NCBI RefSeq assembly: GCF_048323755.1
Contig: NZ_JBLWFS010000008.1
Span: forward strand, 104,390-168,389
Length of the DNA stretch: 64,000 nt
Source of the DNA: Alkalihalobacterium sp048323755
Lineage (GTDB): Bacteria > Bacillota > Bacilli > Bacillales > Bacillaceae_F
Direction: 5' to 3'
Below are positions 43,136-52,136 of the stretch, piece by piece. Numbering within the stretch: the first letter of the stretch is position 1; every line of letters begins with the position of its first letter. The notes under the pieces were generated by a model. It saw nothing but the letters and a program-made list of their open reading frames with translations, was not told where the DNA came from and searched no databases. The position numbers and the translations under genes were made by a program.

Positions 43136-43999
43136 TTACAGTAAAGAGTGAACGAGTTGCTGGGTATAAGGGTGTTGTGGGTCCTCTAAGATTTGGTCAG
43201 TTAACCCGCGTTCAACAACTCTCCCGTATCTCATGACGACCGTTCGATCAGCTAACATCCGAATTACCCCTAGGTCATGAGAGACTACAATCATCGCCAC
43301 ATTAAGTTCGCGCTGAATTTTTCGGATTAAATCTAGTACTCTCACTTGTACAGATAAATCTAACCCTGTTGTGACTTCATCAAGGAGCAATAGCGGCGGG
43401 TTATTAGCTAACGCTTTAGAAATCTGAACTCGTTGCTGCATCCCTCCACTAAAATTCTTTGGTAATTCATCCATCCTTGATAAAGGAATTTCAACATGTT
43501 GAAGAAGTTCCCCCGCCCTGCTTCGAATATTTCCTACGTGTAAAGATCCTGAAGCAATTAACTTTTCCGCAATGTTTCCACCGCTTGAGAACGACATTTT
43601 TAATCCTAAAAGTGGATTTTGATAAACCATCCCGAGTAAGTAGTTACGAATGTATCGTTTTTGTTGAGCAGACTCATTAAAAATGTTTGTTTCTCCATTT
43701 CTATATTCTGACATTGTTGCTGAGCCCGACGTAATTTCATCATCAAAATACAAGCTTTTTACAAATGAACTTTTACCTGATCCGCTTTCGCCAACGATGC
43801 CTATAATTTCTCCTTTATATAATTCAAGATCTACATCAATGCATGCCCAAACACTGCCGCAATGAGGACAACGGTTATTATCGATCATTAGCATTTCAGG
43901 TGTTTCACAATGAGAGCAGCCTTTTCCGTATCGTTTACTTAGTCCTTTTACATTTAAAATAGGTTGAGCTTGTTCTTGATCTAGCAGTGTATCGTTCAT
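43136..43999 (-). CDS. phnK: C-P lyase system ABC-type protein PhnK with zinc-ribbon-like insert
   Basis: This 287-residue ATP-binding-cassette protein has Walker A GESGSGKSS, signature NFSGGMQQRVQISKAL and Walker B LLLLDEVTTGLD. In E. coli, PhnK binds the PhnJ subunits of the core complex. Between the first strands there is an insert with C28/C31 and C44/C47 (GCSHCETPEM and NRCPHCGS), which looks like a zinc-binding ribbon and is not in E. coli PhnK. The start overlaps the phnJ stop (ATGA), with AAGGAG upstream. Confidence 0.92.
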   Translation of the reverse strand: MNDTLLDQEQAQPILNVKGLSKRYGKGCSHCETPEMLMIDNNRCPHCGSVWACIDVDLELYKGEIIGIVGESGSGKSSFVKSLYFDDEITSGSATMSEYRNGETNIFNESAQQKRYIRNYLLGMVYQNPLLGLKMSFSSGGNIAEKLIASGSLHVGNIRSRAGELLQHVEIPLSRMDELPKNFSGGMQQRVQISKALANNPPLLLLDEVTTGLDLSVQVRVLDLIRKIQRELNVAMIVVSHDLGVIRMLADRTVVMRYGRVVERGLTDQILEDPQHPYTQQLVHSLL

Positions 44000-44853
44000 G
44001 CTCCATTTCTCCTTTCTAGCTGTCTTTTTTGACAACAACCAGTATCCGAGCATTGATAAAATTTCGATGCTGTCTCATCCTCGTAGATTTCATCAAGGAA
44101 GGTATCATCGCTTCCACACAGGCGACAAGACAGTCCTTCAAAGCTTTCCACTTCAAATGGGTAATCTTCAAATTGCAATGGTACGACATCTGTATGTGGA
44201 GGAATTGCATAAATTTTCTTCTCCCTGCCCGCACCAAAGAGATACAGACCGTCGGCTTGGTTGAGTTTCAACAAATCGTAACGTGGAATAGGACTCGGAT
44301 TAAAAATGTATCTTCCATTCACCATACTCGGATAATCAGCACCAATTGTAATCTTTCCCCAATGAACGATATCTTCGTAAAGCCTTAACCACATACTGCT
44401 ATAATCCATCTCGGCGTGAAGACGTTTCGTATTCTTTTCTTTTGCTTCAACTCTTCTTAGCGGCTCCGGTAACGGGACTTGAAGGACTAAAATTTGGTCG
44501 TCCCTTAAGGGGATTTCTGGAATTCGATGTCGAGTTTGAATCACAGTCGCTTTTTCTGAATCATCCGTCGTTTCAATTCCTGAACAATTTCGAACTAATT
44601 TTTTAATACTAACCGCGTTTACACTATCATCGTAGCCTTGGTCAATTACCTTTAAGCAGTCAGTCTCACCTATGAGTGATAACGTTAGTTGCAATCCACC
44701 TGTCCCCCACCCTCTTCCAATCGGCATTTCTCTCGATGCAAAAGGAACTTGATATCCAGGGATTGCAACAGCTTTTAATGTTGCCCGCCTAATTTCTCGT
44801 TTTGATCCTTCATCTAAGAAGGCATAATTGTATGTTTGTTCGAGCTGTTGCAC
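43996..44853 (-). CDS. phnJ: C-P lyase PhnJ
   Basis: This radical-SAM-type enzyme cleaves the carbon-phosphorus bond of ribose 1-phosphonate 5-phosphate, giving the hydrocarbon and the 1,2-cyclic phosphate. Cluster cysteines are C243, C246 and C268, and C274 matches the catalytic Cys272 of E. coli. G33 in AIPGYQVPF matches the glycyl radical site Gly32. The N-terminus is full of alternative starts; AAAGGG lies 9 bases before a GTG at 44853, which gives 285 residues. It overlaps phnK by 4 bases. Confidence 0.95.
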   Translation of the reverse strand: MQQLEQTYNYAFLDEGSKREIRRATLKAVAIPGYQVPFASREMPIGRGWGTGGLQLTLSLIGETDCLKVIDQGYDDSVNAVSIKKLVRNCSGIETTDDSEKATVIQTRHRIPEIPLRDDQILVLQVPLPEPLRRVEAKEKNTKRLHAEMDYSSMWLRLYEDIVHWGKITIGADYPSMVNGRYIFNPSPIPRYDLLKLNQADGLYLFGAGREKKIYAIPPHTDVVPLQFEDYPFEVESFEGLSCRLCGSDDTFLDEIYEDETASKFYQCSDTGCCQKRQLERRNGA

Positions 44854-44880
44854 ACACACCAACCCTTTCTGTGAAATTTA

Positions 44881-46008
44881 TTAGAGGTAAGAAAAAGTAC
44901 TAGCCGTTCTCGGTCCAGTTTGCTTTTCATTCTTACCTTCGTCTTGTGTTTTACGAATTCGGTCTAACATCGATTGGAAAGTAATGTAATGTGGTAATTT
45001 TAGATGTGAGACAAAGCCATGAGCCTCTACACTGTCGATATGTAATAAGACGAATTCTTCATCTTGAGTAGGGGCATTTCCTTCGGTTTCTAAGCTTCTT
45101 TCTAAAATAGCCATCGATATCGCTTTGACCTCGTTTTGGCCAAACGTTAATCCATAGCCAAGCATGAACTTCACATCCCCCTCGTCATTTTGGGTAAATG
45201 AATTAATCGTTTCGACCTCAGTTAACTTGATTTCTCCGATATAAATCGAATCTTCTTCATCTGAAGCAAATGGGTACGGAATATGAACATCTGCGTACCC
45301 AACCCTTAATTCTCCAACCGTTGGATGGACTGCTCCGTACCCTCGCATACTACTATAAGCAAGCGACGTCATCGCACCGGTTTCTCCTCTTGTAAGGACT
45401 TGAAGTCTGGCAGAACGAGGGGCAGGGAATAACAGTTTGTCTCTTGTAATATCAACTAATTCAGATTTATTAGGTGATGGATTGGCTAAGAGTCCTTGTT
45501 CTCTAAGAAGTTCTGCCACCTTTGGTAAAGTTAACTTGTGATCCGTCAAATCTAATTCAATCTCATATTCTTTTATAAAATCTTCTATGGTTTCATTGTC
45601 TTCCTCACGTAAATTGAAATTTAATAAACGATGCGTGTAATCATAGGTCGCTCCTAATATCTGTCCATCTGGAATATCTTTAAAGGAAGATGATATTCTT
45701 CTAGTTACTCGCATTTGGCTAGGTTCAACCGTTACAGAGTAATGATTTCTTGGTAAGGTTGATCGATAGGCGCGAAGTAAAAATGCAGCTTCTGCCGGAT
45801 CTCCTTCTGACTGTTTTAAAGCTAAGGCTGCATATTCCGAAGAATAAAGACCGCCTTCTCCCATGACTCGATCAATTAACAGCCTCATTTGACTCTCGAT
45901 TTGTTCAACAGCTAGTACTTCAGAACACCCTTTCAACCTATACCACTGAATAAGTTGATCCGCCTTTTCTATTGCTTGTTGTCCGCCAGTAACCGCTACA
46001 TACCCCAT
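44881..46008 (-). CDS. phnI: C-P lyase core subunit PhnI
   Basis: This 375-residue subunit carries the nucleosidase activity that attaches phosphonates to ribose triphosphate from ATP, with PhnG, PhnH and PhnL. Typical segments are MGYVAVTGGQQAIEKADQLI at the N-terminus, SEYAALALKQSEGDPAEAAF and ITRDKLLFPAPRSARLQ. Its ATG overlaps the end of phnH by 13 bases, with GAGGAAG upstream, which indicates translational coupling. Confidence 0.94.
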   Translation of the reverse strand: MGYVAVTGGQQAIEKADQLIQWYRLKGCSEVLAVEQIESQMRLLIDRVMGEGGLYSSEYAALALKQSEGDPAEAAFLLRAYRSTLPRNHYSVTVEPSQMRVTRRISSSFKDIPDGQILGATYDYTHRLLNFNLREEDNETIEDFIKEYEIELDLTDHKLTLPKVAELLREQGLLANPSPNKSELVDITRDKLLFPAPRSARLQVLTRGETGAMTSLAYSSMRGYGAVHPTVGELRVGYADVHIPYPFASDEEDSIYIGEIKLTEVETINSFTQNDEGDVKFMLGYGLTFGQNEVKAISMAILERSLETEGNAPTQDEEFVLLHIDSVEAHGFVSHLKLPHYITFQSMLDRIRKTQDEGKNEKQTGPRTASTFSYL

Positions 46009-46637
46009 GCATCTTCCTCACTTTCTATTGAAGTTGTTCTCGGGATCGCCATGATATCACCAGTCTCTGTTGCTAGAATGATATCGATACCGAGCGGAAA
46101 TTCCTTATTAACATTGCTTCGTTCATTAAGCCATGAATGGGATAAACCCTCTACACATGCCACTTTTTTTTCAGCAATTCCTGGTCCTTGTAATGTCATT
46201 TTAATTCCTGGCGCCGCTGGATCAGATGAGATGCTTTGAACGAGTAAAATGATTGTTGCACTTAAATGCGGATCTTCTAAAGTTCCTCGTTTCACTTGAC
46301 TCATCAATTCAATAATTTCAGTTTCCTCCAGCTTCTCTTGAATAAAAATGAAATCTGCTTTTTCTATCGACGCCTCATTTCCAAATGTTTTCCACTTTAA
46401 ATACTGAACAATCTCTCTTGATGAATGCGAAAGTATATTAAATGTAACTTCTTGGTCCACTAAGGTAAGTGCGATTCCTTCTAAAACTTTTGGAAAGTCA
46501 TGTTGGTTACTAAGCAACTGAGTTGATGAACAAATGTTTAGGATTTTACCTGGACGCGCCATACAATCAAGCAAAATTCTATAAACTGCTTGTGTCTCAA
46601 AGACCATATCAAATGTATTTAAGTTAGCTTTTGTCAT
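45996..46637 (-). CDS. phnH: C-P lyase core subunit PhnH
   Basis: This 213-residue subunit is required for phosphonate ribosylation in the PhnGHIJ core. The N-terminus FDMVFETQAVYRILLDCMAR is typical (F..VF..QA.YR..L.AMARPG), and GPGI appears in the middle. GGAGG lies 6 bases before the ATG at 46637; the frame is open to 46667. It overlaps phnG and phnI at its two ends. Confidence 0.93.
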   Translation of the reverse strand: MTKANLNTFDMVFETQAVYRILLDCMARPGKILNICSSTQLLSNQHDFPKVLEGIALTLVDQEVTFNILSHSSREIVQYLKWKTFGNEASIEKADFIFIQEKLEETEIIELMSQVKRGTLEDPHLSATIILLVQSISSDPAAPGIKMTLQGPGIAEKKVACVEGLSHSWLNERSNVNKEFPLGIDIILATETGDIMAIPRTTSIESEEDAWGM

Positions 46638-47061
46638 TGTAATCCTCCATCGTATCGAAATGTACACGAGACTGAGCGTTTATTGCCGCTTCCTTTAAAT
46701 GTTTGTTTCGGATTTTTTGTTCTTCGTTCTCGATTTTAGGTAGTAACTTCAAAACAATTGGAAGTTTAGCATTAAAGGCGGCGTCGATCACAGCGATTTG
46801 ATAGGAGCGAATGGGCTGTTCTCCTTGAATGACTCCCATTCCAAACTTTCCATTAATGGATACTGTGCATTCCGTAACAAGGATTTCGCCCATATAAAAC
46901 GGCTGCATAGAAACAGAGTCACGCGTTTTTACCATTACCAAACCGGTACTCGGCTTTCGTTCCATTTGAATAGATTCAACCTCTTCTACTTGGGAGACAA
47001 GTTCTTGTAAAAACTGCTCATCCCCTTCAACAAGAATTTTTGTTAATCTTGATTTTTTCAT
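46624..47061 (-). CDS. phnG: C-P lyase core subunit PhnG
   Basis: This 145-residue subunit starts KKSRLTKILVEGDEQFLQEL and carries the PhnG pattern RKPSTGLVMVKTRDSVSMQP FYMGEILVTEC in its middle. It forms the core complex with PhnH, PhnI and PhnJ. AAGGAGG lies 12 bases before the ATG. It follows phnF after 47 bases. Confidence 0.93.
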   Translation of the reverse strand: MKKSRLTKILVEGDEQFLQELVSQVEEVESIQMERKPSTGLVMVKTRDSVSMQPFYMGEILVTECTVSINGKFGMGVIQGEQPIRSYQIAVIDAAFNAKLPIVLKLLPKIENEEQKIRNKHLKEAAINAQSRVHFDTMEDYNDKS

Positions 47062-47108
47062 AAAAATAATTGACCTCCTTTACTTTTATAGAGAATTTAT
47101 TAGATGAA

Positions 47109-47840
47109 CTAGAATTCTACTAAACACTTATGCATGTCCCCTCTCACCCGAGCAATACTATATTCCAATGGAAGACCTGACGGGTGGTTCATTACACTTT
47201 CTATCGTAAGGATAGGAACATTTTCTGGGAGTTCTAATATTTCTGCATCATTTAATGATGGTAGACTAGCTTGAAAGATTGATTTTGATCGAATCGGTTG
47301 CAATTGGTAGTGTTCTATTAAAATATGATATAAACTTTGAAACTGATTTAAATGGCTCTCAAATAACTGTACATCTTGTTCTGGCATAACCGTTGTTGTA
47401 ATGGAGACTGGCTTTTGATCAATACTTCTTAAAATTTCAAGTCGATACACAAGATCTGTTTCACTTAGTCCTAAATTTCTCTGTTCCTCTTTATCCGGCG
47501 CTGCTTTTTCCCAGTGAATTAATTGGCTGCTATGCTCCAATCCTTGTTTCTTCATATTTTCAGAAAATCTCGTTTTAGATGAAAGAACATAAACAATTGG
47601 ATCCGGCATTTGATTGACAAAACAACCTTTCCCATGAACCGGAGTAACCCACCCTAAATTTGTCAACCTCGCAATGGCTTGCCTTACCGTATTACGATTG
47701 ACACTGAACTTGCTGCAAAGTTCATTTTCAGAAGGTATTTTTTGATTAACAGCATAATGACCTTCACAAATATTACGAATTAAGTATTCGGCTATTTGTA
47801 AATGACGTAGAGTTTCTTCACGTGTCCGTTTCATATCCAA
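47109..47840 (-). CDS. phnF: GntR-family regulator PhnF
   Basis: This 243-residue regulator has an N-terminal winged helix (IPSENELCSKFSVNRNTVRQ) and a C-terminal UTRA ligand-binding domain ending LPLEYSIARVRGD. It is the first gene of the C-P lyase operon and faces phnD. PhnF homologues repress phosphonate genes; the effector here is not known. AAGGGG lies before the ATG at 47840. No inverted operator was recognised in the 538-base divergent region, but Pho-box-like repeats are present. Confidence 0.92.
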   Translation of the reverse strand: MDMKRTREETLRHLQIAEYLIRNICEGHYAVNQKIPSENELCSKFSVNRNTVRQAIARLTNLGWVTPVHGKGCFVNQMPDPIVYVLSSKTRFSENMKKQGLEHSSQLIHWEKAAPDKEEQRNLGLSETDLVYRLEILRSIDQKPVSITTTVMPEQDVQLFESHLNQFQSLYHILIEHYQLQPIRSKSIFQASLPSLNDAEILELPENVPILTIESVMNHPSGLPLEYSIARVRGDMHKCLVEF

Positions 47841-47890
47841 CCCCTTAATAACCGCGATACTAAAAATCTAACTTATCAACAAGTTTTCGT

Positions 47891-47937
47891 GGTTAAGAGA
47901 ATGTTAATCTATTTAAAAGAAATGTAAAAAATGTAAA
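47891..47937 (-). promoter_or_regulatory. Pho-box-like repeats upstream of phnF
   Basis: On the minus strand five hexamers follow one another with about 10-base periodicity: TTTACA, TTTACA, TTTAAA, TTAACA and TTAACC. On the plus strand these begin at 47932, 47923, 47912, 47902 and 47891. This matches PhoP binding sites of Bacillus (direct repeats of TT(A/T/C)ACA spaced 4-6 bases). It predicts induction of the operon by phosphate limitation. Confidence 0.65.
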
Positions 47938-48160
47938 TTTTCGAACTATTATTTTTAATACTTCTACCTGAAATTTACAAAATTTATTACTAGAAAAAGT
48001 ATGTCCTAAGCAAATATTCTTTCATCAAATAGCTGTCGTTCGACTGTACTTTAGCCTTCTACCGCCTTTCCGTCTATTTCCTTGACTGGTTCAATTCGGA
48101 AAAGTTGTACATTGTATAGGAGCTAAAACTGCGAATTATATTAAGCTTGCTTTACTATTT

Positions 48161-48217
48161 TTTACAAAATCATCAAAATTCTTTAAAACTTTATTAAAAA
48201 ATATTGTTTAACATAAT
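48161..48217 (+). promoter_or_regulatory. Pho-box-like repeats and -10 upstream of phnD
   Basis: Hexamers TTTACA (48161), ATCAAA (48172), TTAAAA (48183), TTAAAA (48194) and TGTTTA (48205) are spaced exactly 11 bases apart. CATAAT (48212-48217) follows as a possible -10. The match to TT(A/T/C)ACA is weaker than on the phnF side. Confidence 0.45.
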
Positions 48218-48378
48218 ACTCGTTGGTCATTTTAAATTCATAGGAGGGTTTTTACATACGAAGGATTAACTTCTGCTTTTTTTTGACGATCGATAGTTCT
48301 TAGTACTGTGGTCAAGATTTAAGATTTCTCTATTCAAATCCAAAACAAAATTGTTTTATTAATGAGAGGAGTATTAAT

Positions 48379-49461
48379 ATGAAAAAAGCATTTGTATTAC
48401 TTTTTACTATTACTCTGATAGGGATTTTGGCAGCTTGTAACTCTTCCAGTAATTCTAGTTCATCATCTACTGAAACGCCAAAAACGGAAACGAAAGCAGC
48501 CGTTGAGGATAAAGACACCCTTACCATTGTCTGGCTTCCGAATGAATCAGGTGCTGATTTAAGAGATGCTCGTGATGAAATTGGAGCAGAAATTGAAAAA
48601 GTAACTGGAAAGAAAGTCAATCACCAAACTACAACTGATTATTTAATTGCTATTGAAACTATTGCGAACGGTAATGCTGACCTAGGTTTTTTTGGAGCTC
48701 AAGGTTATATTGAAGCAAATAATAGAAACAACAGCGTACAGCCTTTAGTTGTTCCAAGCGGTGCTTCAGGGACATTAGAAGACGCAGTTTACTATAGTTG
48801 GCTAGCTGTTAATAAAGGAAATGAAGATCAATATATCAACGGTTCTGATTATTCAATTGATAATATTGCCGGGCAAAGATTTTCTTTCGTATCAAACAGT
48901 TCTACTTCTGGATTTAAAGTACCATCTGCTGCTATTGTTTCTCACTTTAATGAAATGGATGAATACAAGGATTTAGATGCAGAAGATCTATTAGAGGGTG
49001 GATCTAATAACTTTTTTAGTGAAGTTCTCTACGGTGGATCTCATCAAGGAACGCTCGTAAATCTTCTTACTGATCGTGCTGATGTGGTCTCTATTTGCGA
49101 CGCATGCGTAAACAACTATATTGAGTTAATTTCTGGTGAAGAAAACCGTGCAGGTTCAGTTTACCGTATCCTAGATGATGCATCAGAACCATTCAATACG
49201 TTCCCTGGTAGAGAATTTGCGTTAATTTCTGTAACGCCTGTATTAAATGCACCTATCGTAGTTAACCAAGATAATGTAAGTGCTGAATTAATCGAACAAA
49301 TCCTTACTGCTTTAACTTCTGAGGACATGGCAAACAATGAAAAAGTATTTGTTCCTAGAGACTCTGAAATCAAAGGCCTATTCAGTAAGTCTGCTGATGA
49401 ACAATTTGTTAAAGTTGAGGACAGCTGGTTTGATCCTATCCGTGAATTATCTAGCAAATAA
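48379..49461 (+). CDS. phnD: Phosphonate ABC transporter substrate-binding lipoprotein PhnD
   Basis: This 360-residue lipoprotein starts MKKAFVLLFTITLIGILAA followed by Cys20. A Ser-rich linker leads to the binding domain, with LTIVWLPNESGADLRDARDE, GNADLGFFGAQGY and RFSFVSNSSTSGFKVPSA typical of PhnD. GAGGAG precedes the ATG at 48379. It is the first gene of phnDCEE and faces the C-P lyase operon. Confidence 0.93.
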   Translation: MKKAFVLLFTITLIGILAACNSSSNSSSSSTETPKTETKAAVEDKDTLTIVWLPNESGADLRDARDEIGAEIEKVTGKKVNHQTTTDYLIAIETIANGNADLGFFGAQGYIEANNRNNSVQPLVVPSGASGTLEDAVYYSWLAVNKGNEDQYINGSDYSIDNIAGQRFSFVSNSSTSGFKVPSAAIVSHFNEMDEYKDLDAEDLLEGGSNNFFSEVLYGGSHQGTLVNLLTDRADVVSICDACVNNYIELISGEENRAGSVYRILDDASEPFNTFPGREFALISVTPVLNAPIVVNQDNVSAELIEQILTALTSEDMANNEKVFVPRDSEIKGLFSKSADEQFVKVEDSWFDPIRELSSK

Positions 49462-49487
49462 TTAATTTTATAAAAGGAGTTAACGAT

Positions 49488-50276
49488 ATGACAACGTTAC
49501 TAGAATTAAAAAACGTATCTAAGAAATATGGAAACGATACTCTAGCGTTATCAGATGTTAACTTCGCTGTTCAAGAAGGAGAGTTTGTTTCCGTCATCGG
49601 ACCATCGGGGGCTGGGAAATCAACTCTCCTTCGTTGCATTAATCGTATGATCGATGCTAGTAGCGGAGAAATCATCTTTGACAACGAAGATATTATGAAC
49701 TTCAAAAAAAGAGAGCTTCGAACATTACGAACTCAAATCGGGATGATTTTCCAACACTATAATTTAGTTAACAGATTAAGTGTTATTGAGAATGTACTTC
49801 ATGGACGTCTTGGTTATAAATCTACTTTGGCTGGCGTTTTAGGATTATATAATTCAGAAGAAAAGCGTCAAGCGATCGAAATGCTTGGATTATTAGGATT
49901 AGAGGAACAAGTCTATAAACGTTGTGACCAGTTAAGCGGCGGTCAAAAGCAACGGGTTGGTATCGCAAGAGCACTTGTTCAAAATCCGAAAATGTTGTTA
50001 TGTGATGAGCCGATTGCTTCACTTGATCCAAATGCTTCAAAAGTAATTATGGATTATTTAAGAAAGGTTTCTGAAACAATGGGAATTACGGTTGTTGTCA
50101 ATTTACACCAAGTAGACGTTGCCCTTAATTATTCTGACCGCATTATCGGAGTAAGTAAAGGAAGTATTGTTTATAATGGTTCCCCTACCGATATAACGAC
50201 GGAAGAAATTCATGCCATCTATGGTTCAGAAGCTGGTGACCTTATTATGGATTTGGGTGGAAGAAATGCAGGATAA
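49488..50276 (+). CDS. phnC: Phosphonate ABC transporter ATPase PhnC
   Basis: This 262-residue import ATPase has Walker A GPSGAGKST, the Q-loop in IGMIFQHYNLV, signature QLSGGQKQRVGIARALVQNP and Walker B MLLCDEPIASLD. AAAAGGAG precedes the ATG at 49488. Its end overlaps phnE by 11 bases. Confidence 0.94.
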   Translation: MTTLLELKNVSKKYGNDTLALSDVNFAVQEGEFVSVIGPSGAGKSTLLRCINRMIDASSGEIIFDNEDIMNFKKRELRTLRTQIGMIFQHYNLVNRLSVIENVLHGRLGYKSTLAGVLGLYNSEEKRQAIEMLGLLGLEEQVYKRCDQLSGGQKQRVGIARALVQNPKMLLCDEPIASLDPNASKVIMDYLRKVSETMGITVVVNLHQVDVALNYSDRIIGVSKGSIVYNGSPTDITTEEIHAIYGSEAGDLIMDLGGRNAG

Positions 50277-51051
50277 ATACTTTGCCAAAAAACGCATTAG
50301 ATCTTCCATCATTCTTCTCATCATTATAGCAGTCACCTACGGTTCAATGGTTTTAACGCAATTTAGCATGATACAAGGACTAGCTTCCATACCTAAAGCC
50401 ATTCAGTGGGGATTTACTAATTTCTTTCCTAATGCGAGTTCTCTTGATCGATTACCCAATATACTCGATAAGTTATTGGAGACCTTGCTCGTTTCAATAG
50501 CCGCTACGACAATTGCTGCGATGTTTGCGTTAATGTTCGCGATTGCTGGCTCTAATACAACTAAGATTAATAGTTTTTTTAGTACGATTGCTAGAGGTTT
50601 TGCTACCTTATTTCGTAATATTGATATTGCCGCTTGGTCGATGATCTTATTATTTTCATTCGGTCAAAGTTCATTAACAGGATTTTTCGCACTATTTTTT
50701 GTATCCTTTGGATTTTTAACACGGGCATTTATTGAAGTAATTGATGAAACAAGTAATAGCTCTGTTGAAGCTTTACAAGCAACAGGAGCAACTTACTTTA
50801 CGATCATTTTTCAATCGGTCATCCCTTCGACTATTGCACAAATGATTAGTTGGTTGTTATTTGTGATTGAGACAAATATAAGAAGTGCTACTTTAATTGG
50901 AATTTTAACAGGTACTGGAATTGGATTTGCTTTTGATCTCTATTACAAGAGTAGTAACTATAATGCAGCAAGCTTAGTGGTCCTCGTCATTGCTATTACG
51001 ATCCTTTCCATTGAATACATCTCAAACTACATTAGAAGGGTGATTTTGTAA
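50266..51051 (+). CDS. phnE: Phosphonate ABC transporter permease PhnE (first copy)
   Basis: This 261-residue membrane protein has about six helices. The EAA-like loop SVEALQATGATYFTIIFQSV contacts PhnC. The start at 50266 is chosen because GGTGGAAGA lies just upstream and gives a normal basic N-terminus; the frame is open to 50212 inside phnC. It is coupled to the second permease gene by a TAATG overlap. Confidence 0.93.
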   Translation: MQDKYFAKKRIRSSIILLIIIAVTYGSMVLTQFSMIQGLASIPKAIQWGFTNFFPNASSLDRLPNILDKLLETLLVSIAATTIAAMFALMFAIAGSNTTKINSFFSTIARGFATLFRNIDIAAWSMILLFSFGQSSLTGFFALFFVSFGFLTRAFIEVIDETSNSSVEALQATGATYFTIIFQSVIPSTIAQMISWLLFVIETNIRSATLIGILTGTGIGFAFDLYYKSSNYNAASLVVLVIAITILSIEYISNYIRRVIL

Positions 51052-51923
51052 TGGGACTAGAGAAATTCACTAATCCAGATCCAAAAAAAAATAATGATAT
51101 CATTCAACAGTATCTAGAGAAACCTATTAAAGTAAAGCCTATCACTAAAACTTCTATTGTTGTCCAAGCAACACTTTATACACTACTATTCTTAACAATA
51201 TACGGTTTTTTTACCTTCGACTATAAAAATCTTAATGTGTTTGAGGCCATCGTGAATACCCTTATTAACTTTAAGACAATGTTTACGGAACCTCATTTTA
51301 ACCATTTTACTTTTAGTGAAGCTTTGTATGCTGTTCTTGTTACCCTTGGACTTGCCGTATTAACAACGATTTTTGGTGCCATTATTGCTCTTTTTCTAGG
51401 TTTACTGGCCGCTCAGAACCTTTCCAACCCTAAAGTATCTAATGCTATCAAAGGCTTTGTTGCCCTGGTTCGAGCGGTACCAACCGTTCTATGGGTACTT
51501 ATTTTTGCCATCGCTGCAGGGCTCGGTAGTGTCGCAGCTGTCATTGGAATGACATTTCACTCGGTTAGTTACCTTGTCAAAGCTTATTCTGAAGCGTTTG
51601 AGGAACTTGACCAAGGGGTAATTGAAGCGCTGAAAGCAAGCGGCTCTAATTGGTGGCAGATCGTTTTCCAAGCCGTCATTCCTGCGTCGATGACTTATTT
51701 AATTTCATGGACCTTCTTACGATTTGAAATCAACTTTGGAGTGGCTGTCGCAATGGGTGCGGCTGCAGGTGCAGGTGGGATCGGCTTTGAAATGTTTATG
51801 GCAAGTGCATTCTATTATGATATTCGTGAAATGGGAACGATCACTTACTTCATATTAACGGTCGCTATCCTTCTAGAAGTTCTTGCAACACAAATCAAAT
51901 CACGTTTACGAGTTCGAACTTAA
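51051..51923 (+). CDS. phnE2: Phosphonate ABC transporter permease PhnE (second copy)
   Basis: This 290-residue permease has six helices and the EAA-like loop GVIEALKASGSNWWQIVFQA. The ATG shares its A with the stop of the first permease. Two different permeases in one phosphonate importer are common in Firmicutes. A strong terminator follows. Confidence 0.93.
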   Translation: MGLEKFTNPDPKKNNDIIQQYLEKPIKVKPITKTSIVVQATLYTLLFLTIYGFFTFDYKNLNVFEAIVNTLINFKTMFTEPHFNHFTFSEALYAVLVTLGLAVLTTIFGAIIALFLGLLAAQNLSNPKVSNAIKGFVALVRAVPTVLWVLIFAIAAGLGSVAAVIGMTFHSVSYLVKAYSEAFEELDQGVIEALKASGSNWWQIVFQAVIPASMTYLISWTFLRFEINFGVAVAMGAAAGAGGIGFEMFMASAFYYDIREMGTITYFILTVAILLEVLATQIKSRLRVRT

Positions 51924-51931
51924 TAATTGCC

Positions 51932-51961
51932 AGGACGACGTCATAATTTTGACGTCGTCCT
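51932..51961 (+). terminator. Terminator after phnDCEE
   Basis: AGGACGACGTCA (51932-51943) pairs perfectly with TGACGTCGTCCT (51950-51961), followed by TTGTCATTTTT. Confidence 0.9.
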
Positions 51962-52136
51962 TTGTCATTTTTGCTTAGTATTAAATTTAAGTGAATATTG
52001 CCATAAAAGAGTGGTAAGAACAGTTATTGAGTCCTATACCAACCACTCCCCCCACTACCTAAACTTACTAGTTCGTAATTGAATAGAATTTGCTACAATA
52101 GGAGAAGTAAAATGTTTCGCGAAGGAGAGATATTAC

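Larger units (their letters stand above)
47841..48378. other. Divergent phnF-phnD control region
   Basis: The 538-base gap contains no convincing gene. It holds two Pho-box-like arrays, one on each strand, and A/T-rich tracts. AGGAGGG near 48242 is not followed by a usable start codon, so no leader gene is called. Confidence 0.6.

Noticed and set aside
48242..48262. AGGAGGG in the phnD leader suggesting a leader peptide
   Set aside because: No ATG, GTG or TTG lies at a usable distance and the next in-frame codons soon reach a stop.
47841..48378. PhnF operator resembling the mycobacterial TGGTATAGACCA
   Set aside because: Only a weak partial match (TGTATAG near 48113) was found and it is not palindromic.
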